Numbered from the stretch's first letter, positions 11,001-20,034 are shown. The stretch is DNA of 64,000 nt from Salinisphaera sp. (GCF_002729955.1 NZ_PBYA01000032.1:62001-126000); one strand, 5' to 3'. A program made the numbers and translations. Notes: a model not told the origin generated them from the sequence alone.

Positions 11001-14000
11001 TTGATTTCTCGCGGTCGGTTGACGAACTACGTGAGCGCTACCGCACCCTTCCGGTCGAGATGCCCGAGATCTGGCGGTTTGACAACTCTCAAGAGGACTA
11101 CGACACCGGACTCAGAAAGATCCGAGCCGAGGTCGGCCATGATCCGCTGATAGCCAGTTTGCGTGACGAAAACCTTTGGACAGACATCAGCGACCGAGCG
11201 ATCGAAGGCGGTTTTTACTACCGCACTGCTGAACATTCCGCGCAACAGTCCGCAGGCCGTCTAGAGCAATATGAAAGTAAGTTCCAAAAGGGACAGGTCA
11301 ATGTATTGAACTGTTCAACAACGATGGAAATGGGCGTCGATATCGGCGGTATTTCCGTGGTGGCCATGAATAATGTACCGCCCCACCCAGCGAACTACCT
11401 GCAACGCGCCGGGCGCGCCGGGCGCGGCAGCGAATCCAGGGCCATAGCCTATACGCTCTGCAAGAACAACCCGCACGATCAGCAGGTTTTTATGAGGCCG
11501 GAATGGCCATTTGAAACCGCGATACCGGCACCGGCTGTCGCATTGAATTCGGAGAAACTGGTGCAGCGTCATGTCAACTCGCTGCTGCTGTCGGATTATC
11601 TTTGCAACATCGTCGCCCCCACGCGCACCGAAAAAACGAAGCTGAACACGGCGTGGTTTTTTCATAACGAGGCTGGCCCGTCCCATTGTGATCAATTTAT
11701 GGAACGTCTAGCACAGGCCGAGCTCAAGTGCCTCGACGAAACGCTCCATCGGCTAGTCAAGCGAACAGCTTTGGACGGCATCAAACCCCATCGATTACGG
11801 CAGTATTCCCTCGACGCTATCAAAAAGCTCCAGGAACGCTGGCAAGAAAGCTACCGTAATCTCAGCGCCCAAGAAGCCAGCGCCGAACCCAAGACGCCCT
11901 TCCGGAAGCGTCTGGAGATCGAAAAATCCCGGCACTGCCAAGAATATCTATTGCGCGACCTCGCGGCCCGAACATTTCTGCCGGGCTATGGGTTTCCTAC
12001 GGACGTAGTCAATTTCGACAATTTCACAATCGAAGACTATCTCAGGGAAATGAGGGGCGAAAATAACGAGCGAGAAGATAATATCGCTCGCTACAAAGGC
12101 CTGCCCTCCCGCAACCTGGCGATTGCAATTCGCGAATACGCTCCAGGCGCCGAAATTGTTCTGGATGGGCGGGTTTTCACGTCGGCCGGGATTTCCCTAC
12201 ATTGGCATAATTTGTCAAGCGAGAGTAAGGAAGCCCAGAAGATGGATACCGCTTGGCGTTGCGACGTGTGCGGCCAAGTCGGCTACGAAGAAGGGCTTGG
12301 CCAGATGTCGGAGCTGACCTGCAGCAATAACCGATGTCAGAGTCTCATCAAACCGAACAATATTCGCAAGGTTTTACAACCGACCGGGTTTGTAACTGAC
12401 GCCTATGCACCGATTTCCAATAACGTGCAGCGCCAGAAGTTCATCCCCGTCGAAACGCCTTGGGTTTTCGTCCGCGCCACGCCCGTCCCCTTACCCAATC
12501 CGGCTCTCGGCGACATGTCTTTTGCTCATGATGGGCGGGTTTTCCATTACAGCGCCGGGGAGAATGGCCAAGGTTATGCCCTATGTCTGGGTTGCGGACG
12601 TGCTGATTCTATGTCGCCGCAGGGTGAATACCCGCCGGGGTTGAGGCCAAGCCAGAATCACTTTCCACCCCGGCCCGGCAAGGAGGATAAGGACAGCAAT
12701 AACCACCGTGTCGCCTGCCCCGAAAGCGGTAATGTAAGAGCCGGCATTTATTTAGGGACGATCTCGACAACCGATGTATTCGAACTGATTATCCGTAACC
12801 CCGAGACAGGCGAGTATCTTCTGGATTCCGATAAGGAATGCCAGCAGATCGCCCTGACCCTAGCCGTGGCCATGCGGGCAGCGTTAGCCGGGACTCTAGG
12901 CATATCTAGAGATGAGCTGGGTTACGCTACCCGTCCAAGTAAATTACCGGAAGGCCAAGCGGCTCTTGTCCTCCAACTATTCGATGTCGTGAGCGGCGGT
13001 GCGGGCTTTTCCAGTAGCGCGCCGGAACACGTGGAAGCGCTCTTACTTGGCATGGCGAAGCAGCTGGAATGTGAATTCTGCGAGACCAGCTGTAGCGAGT
13101 GTCTGCTTGACAGCCAGACACGCCATGATTTCAGCATGCTGAACCGCAAACTTGCGCTGCAATGGCTGGGCCAAAATTTTACGCGCCACGTAGCGTTGAC
13201 CCGCGATGATCAACTCGGGTTGGAAGATGCGAGATACTGTCCAGGCAGCATGGAAATCGTGCTGCGACGGCTGATCAATCGCGGAGCGCATAAAGTCAGT
13301 CTGCGGGCCACGGGCGACGCTTCCGAGTGGGATTTGTTGGCGCCACAATTTAACAAGGCCATCCAGCAGTACTTGTTCAACGACGAACTCGAAATCGACT
13401 TGCTTCTGCCCGACCACATCGGAGACCAGGTGCTATTGCAAGACCTCGACCGCCTAAGGTCTTTAGGGGCCAGAATTGGCTTGGCCAATAAGCGCCTGCC
13501 TCAACCCGTTGCCGCCCAGGTTTTCCTCGATGGAAAGATCATCACGCTAGCCACTGGGGACACCCGGGCTACCGTGCCGGGAGAAAATTGGCACCAAGCA
13601 GGTGAGATTGTCGTATCGTCCGAATCCTGTCCGGCGTTCGAATTGCAACCATTCGATTTTCCAGATACCAATCTGGCTCCGGTGGCAATCATTCAGATCC
13701 GCGATGAGGCCAATGCGCCTTGGCGGAGATTCGGTAGCCGTTTTTGGAACGCAGTCATAGCACAATGCCCTGCTGCGTCCGAGTTGCTGAAAGATGCAGC
13801 GGTGAGCCGTATTTGGTATTCAGACCGTTACATCCAGAACCCAGCTGCGGTTGCAATCCTCGGTTCTATTCTGAGTTATTTTCGCGGGAGGTTGACGCCC
13901 GATGCACATATTGGTGTCCACACGCTATTCAAATCGGGGAAGTGGGCCGGACGAAAGACTTTCGAAGACTGGGCAGCGCAACAGGACTTCGAGCTTTTCC

Positions 14001-14326
14001 TCCATAGCTGGGTCAGCACTATTTTAGATAAACCCGTGGACGTGACCGTAGCAACCTCCAACAGGGATATTCCGCACCACCGCAAACTGGGCATTGAGTT
14101 TTCGAGCGGCAAAACATTGGAGTTAAGGCTGGATCAGGGCGTTGGCTACTGGCAGCTATGGTTTCGCAACCGCCGCGATGCGCTGTTTGATTTTGACCAA
14201 ATCGTCGAACGGCAGCTGGTAGAGATGGGTGAGAAGCTCAAATACGCCGATGTCCAAAACTCAACAGATAAATGGCCAACCGATATATTTGCGGAGGTTC
14301 TTACCTCAAACCTGTATGGTGAGTAG
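8003..14326 (+). CDS. druE: DruE-like giant DEAH/DUF1998 helicase (Druantia type III)
   Basis: A 2107-residue superfamily 2 helicase. Visible parts in order: Walker A GTGSGKT (residues 125-131), DEAH box in VLDEAHTY (about 262-265), motif III ATSATIA (about 299), a Cys-rich zinc segment near 450-500 (CTCGSPVFELAFCHDCNEP), motif V MEMGVDIGG (about 1110), motif VI QRAGRAGRG (about 1134-1142), a second Cys cluster CDVCGQVGYEEG (about 1420), and the DUF1998 cysteines CEFCETSCSECLLD (about 1690-1703). About 350 unrecognised residues follow. This size and layout are characteristic of DruE, the marker protein of Druantia anti-phage systems. DrmA of DISARM shares the helicase plus DUF1998 theme but is shorter and sits with drmB, drmC and a methyltransferase, which are absent here. 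The start ATG follows an A-rich stretch without a clear Shine-Dalgarno, suggesting coupling to druH. Confidence 0.88.
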   Translation: MNNYFANLSSQALSRATESTLSILGITDPALRAHLGDIMSRDPGNAGSFLAPPVFEQMFGWETSPQTMNDLATDGSMLSREVVNSLDNAANGRYRFGADWQPFTHQLASWRSLLEKKHSVIVTSGTGSGKTECFMVPVLEDLHREYVARGRQPLEGVRALFLYPLNALINSQRERLDAWTRGFGNGIRYCLYNGNTEETARNRAEQAQRPNEVLSRQLMREKPAPILVTNGTMLEYMMVRQVDAPIVRKSRAEKSLRWIVLDEAHTYVGSQAAELALQLRRVMTNFGAEPENIRFVATSATIAGDPDATRRLKRFLSDLSGVAVANIDVWDGQRVTPELPPCRSRTMSLDELESIPADSPKDREASKLRYYALVHSPEARRLRGLVVDAEKPLTLTEIITRMHGNSGCKPSPQEALRWLDVCSGTRPASDKPAFLKLRGHFFQRTTHGLWACFDANCSAKRGTSLENGWPFGYVYPTQRQTCTCGSPVFELAFCHDCNEPHLLARDAYGRLMQWEGVSIDEFSLQEETPADDDQTIAGTKGDHIQPQLALCPAANAGENYLAQCFDKRTGSFDSGSGDHVQLGLRDSDPECSRPGCEYRGSHGRQTFRRALLGAPFYVSSAVPTLLEHCKDFESSDYGKQSLPGRGRRLITFTDSRQGTARMSVRMQQEAERSRLRGLVVEILSWHQRRHAQEVECSPDLDAETLHGFIADARKKADLFRNLGLHTQAKREEQSIDEFRQKLNTATGNKPRIPLISLSWGEVVNELSSKEDIRSSILDHNRYLDPETFGRDAGPLKLSELLLFREFARRPKRQNSLETLGLVKLGYAGLEHIDRSPERWEQNGLTLDDWRSFLIVALDFYVRENTYVQADRDWTRWVGAHFSPKTLRTPLSEEKDEIRIKRWPQIRGGYYSQRLIKLLLLGANLSPSDTSHVDLVNSWLQAAWKQLTQTTFILKPDGNQYSLPLQNIRFSLTARADVCPVTNKLLTTSFKGLTPYLPAHIDFSRSVDELRERYRTLPVEMPEIWRFDNSQEDYDTGLRKIRAEVGHDPLIASLRDENLWTDISDRAIEGGFYYRTAEHSAQQSAGRLEQYESKFQKGQVNVLNCSTTMEMGVDIGGISVVAMNNVPPHPANYLQRAGRAGRGSESRAIAYTLCKNNPHDQQVFMRPEWPFETAIPAPAVALNSEKLVQRHVNSLLLSDYLCNIVAPTRTEKTKLNTAWFFHNEAGPSHCDQFMERLAQAELKCLDETLHRLVKRTALDGIKPHRLRQYSLDAIKKLQERWQESYRNLSAQEASAEPKTPFRKRLEIEKSRHCQEYLLRDLAARTFLPGYGFPTDVVNFDNFTIEDYLREMRGENNEREDNIARYKGLPSRNLAIAIREYAPGAEIVLDGRVFTSAGISLHWHNLSSESKEAQKMDTAWRCDVCGQVGYEEGLGQMSELTCSNNRCQSLIKPNNIRKVLQPTGFVTDAYAPISNNVQRQKFIPVETPWVFVRATPVPLPNPALGDMSFAHDGRVFHYSAGENGQGYALCLGCGRADSMSPQGEYPPGLRPSQNHFPPRPGKEDKDSNNHRVACPESGNVRAGIYLGTISTTDVFELIIRNPETGEYLLDSDKECQQIALTLAVAMRAALAGTLGISRDELGYATRPSKLPEGQAALVLQLFDVVSGGAGFSSSAPEHVEALLLGMAKQLECEFCETSCSECLLDSQTRHDFSMLNRKLALQWLGQNFTRHVALTRDDQLGLEDARYCPGSMEIVLRRLINRGAHKVSLRATGDASEWDLLAPQFNKAIQQYLFNDELEIDLLLPDHIGDQVLLQDLDRLRSLGARIGLANKRLPQPVAAQVFLDGKIITLATGDTRATVPGENWHQAGEIVVSSESCPAFELQPFDFPDTNLAPVAIIQIRDEANAPWRRFGSRFWNAVIAQCPAASELLKDAAVSRIWYSDRYIQNPAAVAILGSILSYFRGRLTPDAHIGVHTLFKSGKWAGRKTFEDWAAQQDFELFLHSWVSTILDKPVDVTVATSNRDIPHHRKLGIEFSSGKTLELRLDQGVGYWQLWFRNRRDALFDFDQIVERQLVEMGEKLKYADVQNSTDKWPTDIFAEVLTSNLYGE

Positions 14327-15125
14327 CGGGCCCAGGTATCTTTCGCGATGTCTGCTTGGTCATCTGTACAATTTACGGCTCTAGCTCATTCGGCTGAATG
14401 ATGTTACGCGTTACACCACGGTCATCGGCGATTACATCGCCGTGAATCTGACAGTGTGCTGCGCTCGCCGCGTCGATTTCTACCGCGCCAAAAAGCGGAA
14501 TACGCGGCTTCCTCGGCCGCATGCGCGCCGCGCATCACCATCCATTCGTGGCTGCCACGAATAGCATGAAGAAACCTAGAGGCGCTCGCTTTAAGGGCCG
14601 TGGTCGGAGTGAGCGGTGTCACTTGCAGGTAGAAGCCCCGTAGGTCGCGCCGACGATGAGGTCTTGGCCCGCGGCGTTCGGTTTGAGTGACTGGACGAGA
14701 GCTCTCATTCTTTTAGCTCCGCTCCCTCGATAGACCCTGTAGCGGTAGCGATTATGGCCTCAGCATTGGGTTAGTTACTGATCCAGCCGGGGGTTTCTGC
14801 TACAACCTGCCCTATTGAAGGGCTAACAATGCGCAATATGCCGCATCTGCATTGCGACGTAGCGGACCGCACAGTTTGGTTCTCCAAAGGCGGTTGGCGA
14901 GGCACAACGAACGCCGATCACGAGACCGCCTATAACGTTCTCAATTCCGGCAGTCACATTTCTCGCCAGTGGCGCGTCAGCGCAACTTGCGCACGATTAA
15001 ACGTTCGGCTCCGTCTGCAAACGCTCGCTGTTTCGTACGGTTGTCACAATCGCAATGAAAACCTTCGGCGACGACTGCACATCTGCAGTACATTCGCATT
15101 ATCCAACAACCGCCTAGGAAATCCT
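14327..15125. other. Intergenic junction between Druantia and the restriction-modification operon
   Basis: There is no intact gene. It contains a minus-strand stretch that looks like a broken integrase start (listed separately) and otherwise unassigned sequence. It separates two independent defence modules and probably marks where separately acquired segments were joined (inference). Confidence 0.5.
14610..14708 (-). pseudogene. Remnant of a tyrosine integrase N-terminus
   Basis: From the ATG at 14708 the frame begins MRALVQSLKPNAAGQDLIV. After a frame change it continues DLRGFYLQVTP, which together resemble the N-terminal arm of integrases (KPN..GRDLIV ... LRGFYLQVTP). Nothing like the core-binding or catalytic domain follows. 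The reading depends on joining two frames, so the call is tentative. It points the same way as the intact integrase at 26-27 kb. Confidence 0.35.
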
Positions 15126-15315
15126 ATGGCAGCTTCGAAGACAGCGACGCTTACATTAAGGATCGATCCAGGCGTAAAGGAAGGCCCTGCGACGGCTAGC
15201 CGAGCAGGAACACCGCAGCCTCGCCAATATGGTTGAGGTCATGATCCGCGACTATTGCGCGGAGAGGCATCTCGCTGTCCCCCGAGCAACAAGCGGTGCT
15301 CCCCTCGAAAAATGA
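15126..15315 (+). pseudogene. Frameshifted ribbon-helix-helix (antitoxin-like) gene
   Basis: The frame opens MAASKTATLTLRIDPGVKE. One extra base near 15180-15186 then breaks it. Reading on in the next frame restores a normal ribbon-helix-helix continuation, LRRLAEQEHRSLANMVEVMI, ending at the TGA at 15313-15315. The total span of 190 bases is 63 codons plus one base, as expected for a single-base insertion. Such small RHH proteins are DNA-binding antitoxins or regulators. No toxin gene lies beside it; hsdM begins 70 bases downstream. It may be a true pseudogene, or a sequencing error in a short G run. Confidence 0.65.
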
Positions 15316-15385
15316 CAGAGAGATGCAGTAGCGCAGTACTGCGAAACGCAATCAACTTCACCGTCAGAAGAACCAATCGACCTGC

Positions 15386-18154
15386 ATGGCCATTAAGAAA
15401 TCCCAGCTCTATTCCTCCCTCTGGGCCTCCTGCGATGAACTGCGCGGCGGCATGGACGCGTCGCAGTACAAGGACTATGTCCTGTTCATGCTGTTCATCA
15501 AGTACATCTCGGACAAGTACGCCGACTACGACGGCTTCGAGCCGCCGGTGGTCATCCCGAAGGGCGCCAGCTTCGCGGACATGGCCAAGCTCAAGGGGCA
15601 GAGCGACATCGGCGATAAGATAAACACCCAGATCATCCAGCCGCTGATCGACCACAACACGCGCCTAGCCCGTAGCGACTTCCCAGACTTCAACGACCCC
15701 AACAAACTTGGCGAAGGCAAGGCGATGATCGATCGCCTCACGAACCTGATCGGCATTTTCCAGAAGGCCGAGCTAAACTTCGCCAAGAACCGCGCCGACC
15801 ACGATGACATCCTGGGCGATGCCTACGAATACCTGATGCGCCACTTCGCCTCGGAGTCCGGCAAGAGCAAGGGCCAGTTCTACACTCCGTCCGAGGTCAG
15901 CCGCGTGATCGCGCAGGTCATAGGCATCGCACCCGAGAACACCACCGCCCGCACCGCCGCGTACGATCCAACATGCGGTTCGGGCTCGCTGCTACTGAAA
16001 GTCGCGGCCGAGTCGGGCAACCCGATCACGCTGGAAGGCCAGGAGAAAGACGTGACCACGGCCGGTCTGGCCCGCATGAACATGATCCTGCACGACTTCC
16101 CCACCGCCACCATCGTGCAGGGCAACACCTTGGCCAATCCCAAGTTCAAGGATGGCGAAAGCCTGCGCACCTACGACTATGTGGTGGCCAATCCGCCGTT
16201 CTCCGACAAGGGCTGGAACGCCGGCATAACACCCACCGACGACCCCCACCAGCGCTTTGCCTGGGGTGCGCCGCCAGCCAAGCAAGGCGACTATGCCTAC
16301 CTGCTGCACATCGTCCGCGCGCTGAAGAGCACCGGCAAGGGCGCGGTCATCCTGCCCCACGGCGTGTTGTTCCGCGGCCACGCGGAAGCGGCCATCCGCA
16401 AGCAGCTGGTGCGCTCGGGTTACCTCAAGGGCATCATCGGCCTGCCCGCCAACCTGTTCTACGGCACCGGCATCCCCGCCTGCATCCTGGTGCTGGACAA
16501 GGAGAACGCCCCCGCCCGCAAGGGCATCTTCATGATCGACGCCGCCCGGGGCTTCATCAAGGACGGCCCCAAGAACCGCCTGCGCGAGCAGGACATCCAC
16601 CGTATCGTCGACACCTTCAAGAAGCAGGCCGACACGCCGCGCTATGCCCGCATGGTGCCCTTCGACGAGATCGCGGACCCGAAGAACGATTTCAACCTCA
16701 ACCTGCCGCGCTACATCGACAGCAGCGAGCCCGAGGACCTCCACGACATCCACGCCCACCTCAACGGCGGCATCCCGCACCGGGACATCGACGGCGATGA
16801 CACCGCCATCCCGCCCGTGCCGGGCCTTGCCCGCTACTGGGCCGTGCTGCCGTCGCTACGCCGCAGCCTGTTCCGCGACAACGGCCACCCCGGCTACGCC
16901 GACCTCGCCGTCGAGCCCGACCGAATCAAGCCCACCATCGTGGAGCACGACGAGTTCGCCGCCTTCCGCGCCGAAGTCACCGCCCGCTTCGCCAAATGGC
17001 AGACCGACAACAGGCCGCGGTTGAAGGACTTCGACCAGGGCGGCAAGCCCAAGGTGCTGGTCACCGACATCGGCGAGGCCCTGCTCGACACCTTTCGCTC
17101 CATCCCGTTGCTGGACCCCTACGACATCTACCAGCATCTGATGGACTACTGGGCCGAAACCCTGCAGGACGACGCCTACGAGATCGCCGCCGACGGCTGG
17201 GTGGCCGAAACCCGCCGCGTGCTCGAAGAGGTCAAGAGTGGGAAGAAGAAGGGTGAGATGAAGGACAAGGGCTGGACCTGCGACCTCATCCCCAAGTCCT
17301 ACATCGTCATCCGATACTTCGCGGACGAGCAGGCCAAGCTGGACGACCTGCGCGCCCAACTGGATGCCGTGGCCGCCAGCCTGACCGAACTCGTCGAGGA
17401 ACACGGCGGTGAAGAGGGCGTGCTCAAGGATGTCTCATCGAAAGGCGATGCCGAGGACGCCTTCACCCAGACCCTAGTCGCCGTCTGGAACGAGGACGAC
17501 CCGGCCGCCTGCGGGCAGTACACCACCCTGATGGAACAGGCCGGCGAATACGCCGCCGAGCTGCGCAGCCTCACGGACCACAGCCACCTTTCCGCCCTCA
17601 AGAGTAGCAAAGGCAAGCTCACCCAGAAGTCTGTTAAGGACCGCCTGGCTGCCACCGGCGATACAGCCGAGCAGGCGACCCTGCAGCGCTATCTGGATGC
17701 GGATAGTCAGCAGAAACAGAACAAGAAAAAGGCCGACGGGTTGCTCGCGAAGGCCGAACAGCACTACCGCAGCCGTCTGGGCGAGACCCCACTACCGGAG
17801 GCCCTCACCGATCTCAACGCCACCGCCACCTATCTGGGCCTGCTCGACCGGCAAAGCAGACTCAAGAGCCAAGTCAAGGAGGCCGACGCCGTCCTCGACC
17901 AGCTCGCCTACGAGAAATACCCCCAGCTCGGCGAGGACGAGATCAAGACGCTGGTGGTGGACGACAAGTGGCTGGCGGCGCTGGATACGGCCGTGCAAGG
18001 CGAGTTGGAGCGCGTCTCCCAGACCCTCACCGGCCGCGTGCGGCAGCTGGCCGAGCGTTACGAGACGCCGTTGCCGCAGATCGTCAATCGTGTCGAAGAG
18101 CTATCGGCACGGGTAGATGAGCATCTGAAGAAGATGGGAGCGGTATGGGCGTGA
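15386..18154 (+). CDS. hsdM: Type I restriction-modification methyltransferase subunit, long form
   Basis: A 922-residue adenine-N6 methyltransferase subunit of the HsdMS complex. The N-terminal helical HsdM_N domain (YSSLWASCDELRGG) is followed by the SAM-binding motif DPTCGSGS (about residues 194-201) and the catalytic NPPF (about 269-272). The family is usually about 500 residues. Here roughly 400 more residues follow, largely charged and helical with coiled-coil character, probably contacting HsdS or HsdR. It is the first gene of an hsdM-hsdS-hsdR operon and overlaps hsdS by 10 bases. With HsdS it methylates host DNA and directs HsdR. Confidence 0.95.
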   Translation: MAIKKSQLYSSLWASCDELRGGMDASQYKDYVLFMLFIKYISDKYADYDGFEPPVVIPKGASFADMAKLKGQSDIGDKINTQIIQPLIDHNTRLARSDFPDFNDPNKLGEGKAMIDRLTNLIGIFQKAELNFAKNRADHDDILGDAYEYLMRHFASESGKSKGQFYTPSEVSRVIAQVIGIAPENTTARTAAYDPTCGSGSLLLKVAAESGNPITLEGQEKDVTTAGLARMNMILHDFPTATIVQGNTLANPKFKDGESLRTYDYVVANPPFSDKGWNAGITPTDDPHQRFAWGAPPAKQGDYAYLLHIVRALKSTGKGAVILPHGVLFRGHAEAAIRKQLVRSGYLKGIIGLPANLFYGTGIPACILVLDKENAPARKGIFMIDAARGFIKDGPKNRLREQDIHRIVDTFKKQADTPRYARMVPFDEIADPKNDFNLNLPRYIDSSEPEDLHDIHAHLNGGIPHRDIDGDDTAIPPVPGLARYWAVLPSLRRSLFRDNGHPGYADLAVEPDRIKPTIVEHDEFAAFRAEVTARFAKWQTDNRPRLKDFDQGGKPKVLVTDIGEALLDTFRSIPLLDPYDIYQHLMDYWAETLQDDAYEIAADGWVAETRRVLEEVKSGKKKGEMKDKGWTCDLIPKSYIVIRYFADEQAKLDDLRAQLDAVAASLTELVEEHGGEEGVLKDVSSKGDAEDAFTQTLVAVWNEDDPAACGQYTTLMEQAGEYAAELRSLTDHSHLSALKSSKGKLTQKSVKDRLAATGDTAEQATLQRYLDADSQQKQNKKKADGLLAKAEQHYRSRLGETPLPEALTDLNATATYLGLLDRQSRLKSQVKEADAVLDQLAYEKYPQLGEDEIKTLVVDDKWLAALDTAVQGELERVSQTLTGRVRQLAERYETPLPQIVNRVEELSARVDEHLKKMGAVWA

Positions 18155-20034
18155 GCCGAGACGTGATGGAAGTGCGGGATGCTTCGGCAGGCTATCCGCC
18201 ACTGGTAGATATGCCATTAGTGCTAGAGGGCCACGTTGAACTAGGCGCGGTTACTCAGTGGTTGTCGGGTGGGACACCCAGTCGTTCGGTAGAAGCCTAT
18301 TGGCAAGGAGAAATTCCTTGGATTAGCGCGTCAACTCTTCGGAAAGTGGAGGTCACGCAATCAGACCAGTGCGTTACACCCGAAGCTGTAGTAACTGGTA
18401 GCAAGATGGCGCCAATTGGTTCAACCCTTCTTTTGGTAAGAGGAAGCGCGTTACATAAAGAAATTCGAACTGGGATAGTCCGCACACCTGTTTGCTTCAA
18501 CCAAGATGTAAAGGCCTTAATTCCGAGTAAGCAGCTATATCCAGAGTACCTTACATATTCACTTCTAGGCCGTGAAGGCGAATTATTGAAGCTTGTGAGT
18601 TCTGCTGGGAATACAGCAGGGGTTTTGGACACCAAACTTGTTCAATCCTTTCGGGTATGGCTCCCTAGTTTCGACGAACAACGCGCCATCGCCACCGCCC
18701 TGAGCGACGTGGATGCCCTGCTGGAGGAACTGGACCGCCTGATCGCCAAGAAGCGCGACCTCAAGCAGGCCGCCATGCAGCAACTCCTCACCGGCCAGAC
18801 CCGCCTGCCGGGGTTTGAGGGGGAATGGGAACAGACCGTGCTTGATGAGCTGGTAACGTTCCTTTCTGGCGGGACTCCATCGAGGGGCAACGATACGTAC
18901 TGGGCCGGTGACATCCCTTGGATCAGCGCAAGCAGCCTTAGAACTTTTCACATTTGGCGTTCCGAAAGCAACGTCACGGAAGATGCTGTGGTGGCAGGTA
19001 GTAGGATGGCTCCAATAGGGGCAACGCTGTTACTCGTGAGGGGCAGCGCCCTCCACAACGAAATTCTTGCTGGTTTAGTTAAAAAACAAGTTTGTTTCAA
19101 TCAGGATGTTAAAGCGCTCGTACCGAAGAAACGGTTGCTCCCGAAGTTTCTTACGTTTCTGCTTCTCGGGAGAGCAAACGAATTATTGAACCTGGTGAGC
19201 TCCGCCGGGAATACCGCGGGTGTGCTGGACACGAAAATCCTCAAGGCATTTGACGTTCACCTCCCGAGCCTCCGAGAACAACAGGCTATCGCAGATGCAT
19301 TGACGGATTTGGACGACGAACTGGAAGCCCTGGAGCAACGCCGCACCAAGACCGCCGCGCTTAAACAGGCCACGATGCAGGAGCTGTTAACTGGGAAAAC
19401 GCGGCTGGTCGACCCCGCTGTGCAAGACCAGCCGGCGGAGAAGGCCCAGCCCAGTGGCCGCAAGGCAAACATCTATTTCATGCGAAGCGTGCTGGCTGCC
19501 GAAATCGTCGACCAGTTGCACGCGGAGCCGACCTTCGGGCACGTCAAGTTCGAGAAGATGCTGTTCCTCGTGGAGCATCTGTGTGACGTGGATACCGGCT
19601 CCACCTATCACCGCAAAGCCGCCGGCCCTTACGACAACCGGGCATTGCGCTCGATCGACAGCCAACTGCAGAAGCAGCAGTGGTTCGAAGCGCGCAAGGA
19701 AGACGGACGCTACCGCTACGTACCCCTGAACCGTCGGGGGAACCACAAGACGTACTTCGTTCGGTACTTCGCCGCGGTCAGTGACACGTTCGAGCAGGTG
19801 TTGGATAGTTTTCGGCACATGGACACCGAGCGATGCGAGATCGTGGCGACGCTTTTCGCCGCATGGCGCGACCTGCTACACGATCAGCCCACGGTGTCCG
19901 ATGAAATGATCGTGCATGAGGTGTTGAACAATTGGCACGAATCCAAGCAGCGGATTCCCGAGGATCGCTGGCTGAAGGCCCTCGCCTGGATGCGCGAGCG
20001 GGGATTCGCTCCGGAGGGTCGACGGTATGAATGA
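18145..20034 (+). CDS. hsdS: Type I restriction specificity subunit with duplicated TRDs and extra C-terminal domain
   Basis: A 629-residue DNA-recognition subunit. Two target recognition domains are each followed by a helical spacer: TRD1 about residues 30-190 and TRD2 about 232-415. The two TRDs are strikingly alike (SGGTPSR, IPWISAS, MAPIG.TLLLVRGSALH, VCFNQDVKAL, SSAGNTAGVLDTK in both), so both half-sites of the recognition sequence should be the same or nearly so. The TRD-coding DNA is visibly more AT-rich than the spacer-coding DNA, as expected for exchanged modules. After residue 440 an additional domain of about 180 residues begins (KFEKMLFLVEHL ... AAGPYDNRAL). It recalls Panacea/DUF4065-like helical domains, but this is tentative. 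The gene overlaps hsdM. Confidence 0.93.
   Translation: MGVSRDVMEVRDASAGYPPLVDMPLVLEGHVELGAVTQWLSGGTPSRSVEAYWQGEIPWISASTLRKVEVTQSDQCVTPEAVVTGSKMAPIGSTLLLVRGSALHKEIRTGIVRTPVCFNQDVKALIPSKQLYPEYLTYSLLGREGELLKLVSSAGNTAGVLDTKLVQSFRVWLPSFDEQRAIATALSDVDALLEELDRLIAKKRDLKQAAMQQLLTGQTRLPGFEGEWEQTVLDELVTFLSGGTPSRGNDTYWAGDIPWISASSLRTFHIWRSESNVTEDAVVAGSRMAPIGATLLLVRGSALHNEILAGLVKKQVCFNQDVKALVPKKRLLPKFLTFLLLGRANELLNLVSSAGNTAGVLDTKILKAFDVHLPSLREQQAIADALTDLDDELEALEQRRTKTAALKQATMQELLTGKTRLVDPAVQDQPAEKAQPSGRKANIYFMRSVLAAEIVDQLHAEPTFGHVKFEKMLFLVEHLCDVDTGSTYHRKAAGPYDNRALRSIDSQLQKQQWFEARKEDGRYRYVPLNRRGNHKTYFVRYFAAVSDTFEQVLDSFRHMDTERCEIVATLFAAWRDLLHDQPTVSDEMIVHEVLNNWHESKQRIPEDRWLKALAWMRERGFAPEGRRYE

Noticed and set aside
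4666-14326. DISARM system (DrmA-type helicase)
   Set aside because: No drmB, phospholipase-like drmC or methyltransferase is adjacent, and the helicase is too long for DrmA. Druantia type III fits better.
14422-14622. A 66-codon minus-strand gene
   Set aside because: It has no ribosome site or domain. Part of it is better explained as a continuation of a broken integrase fragment.
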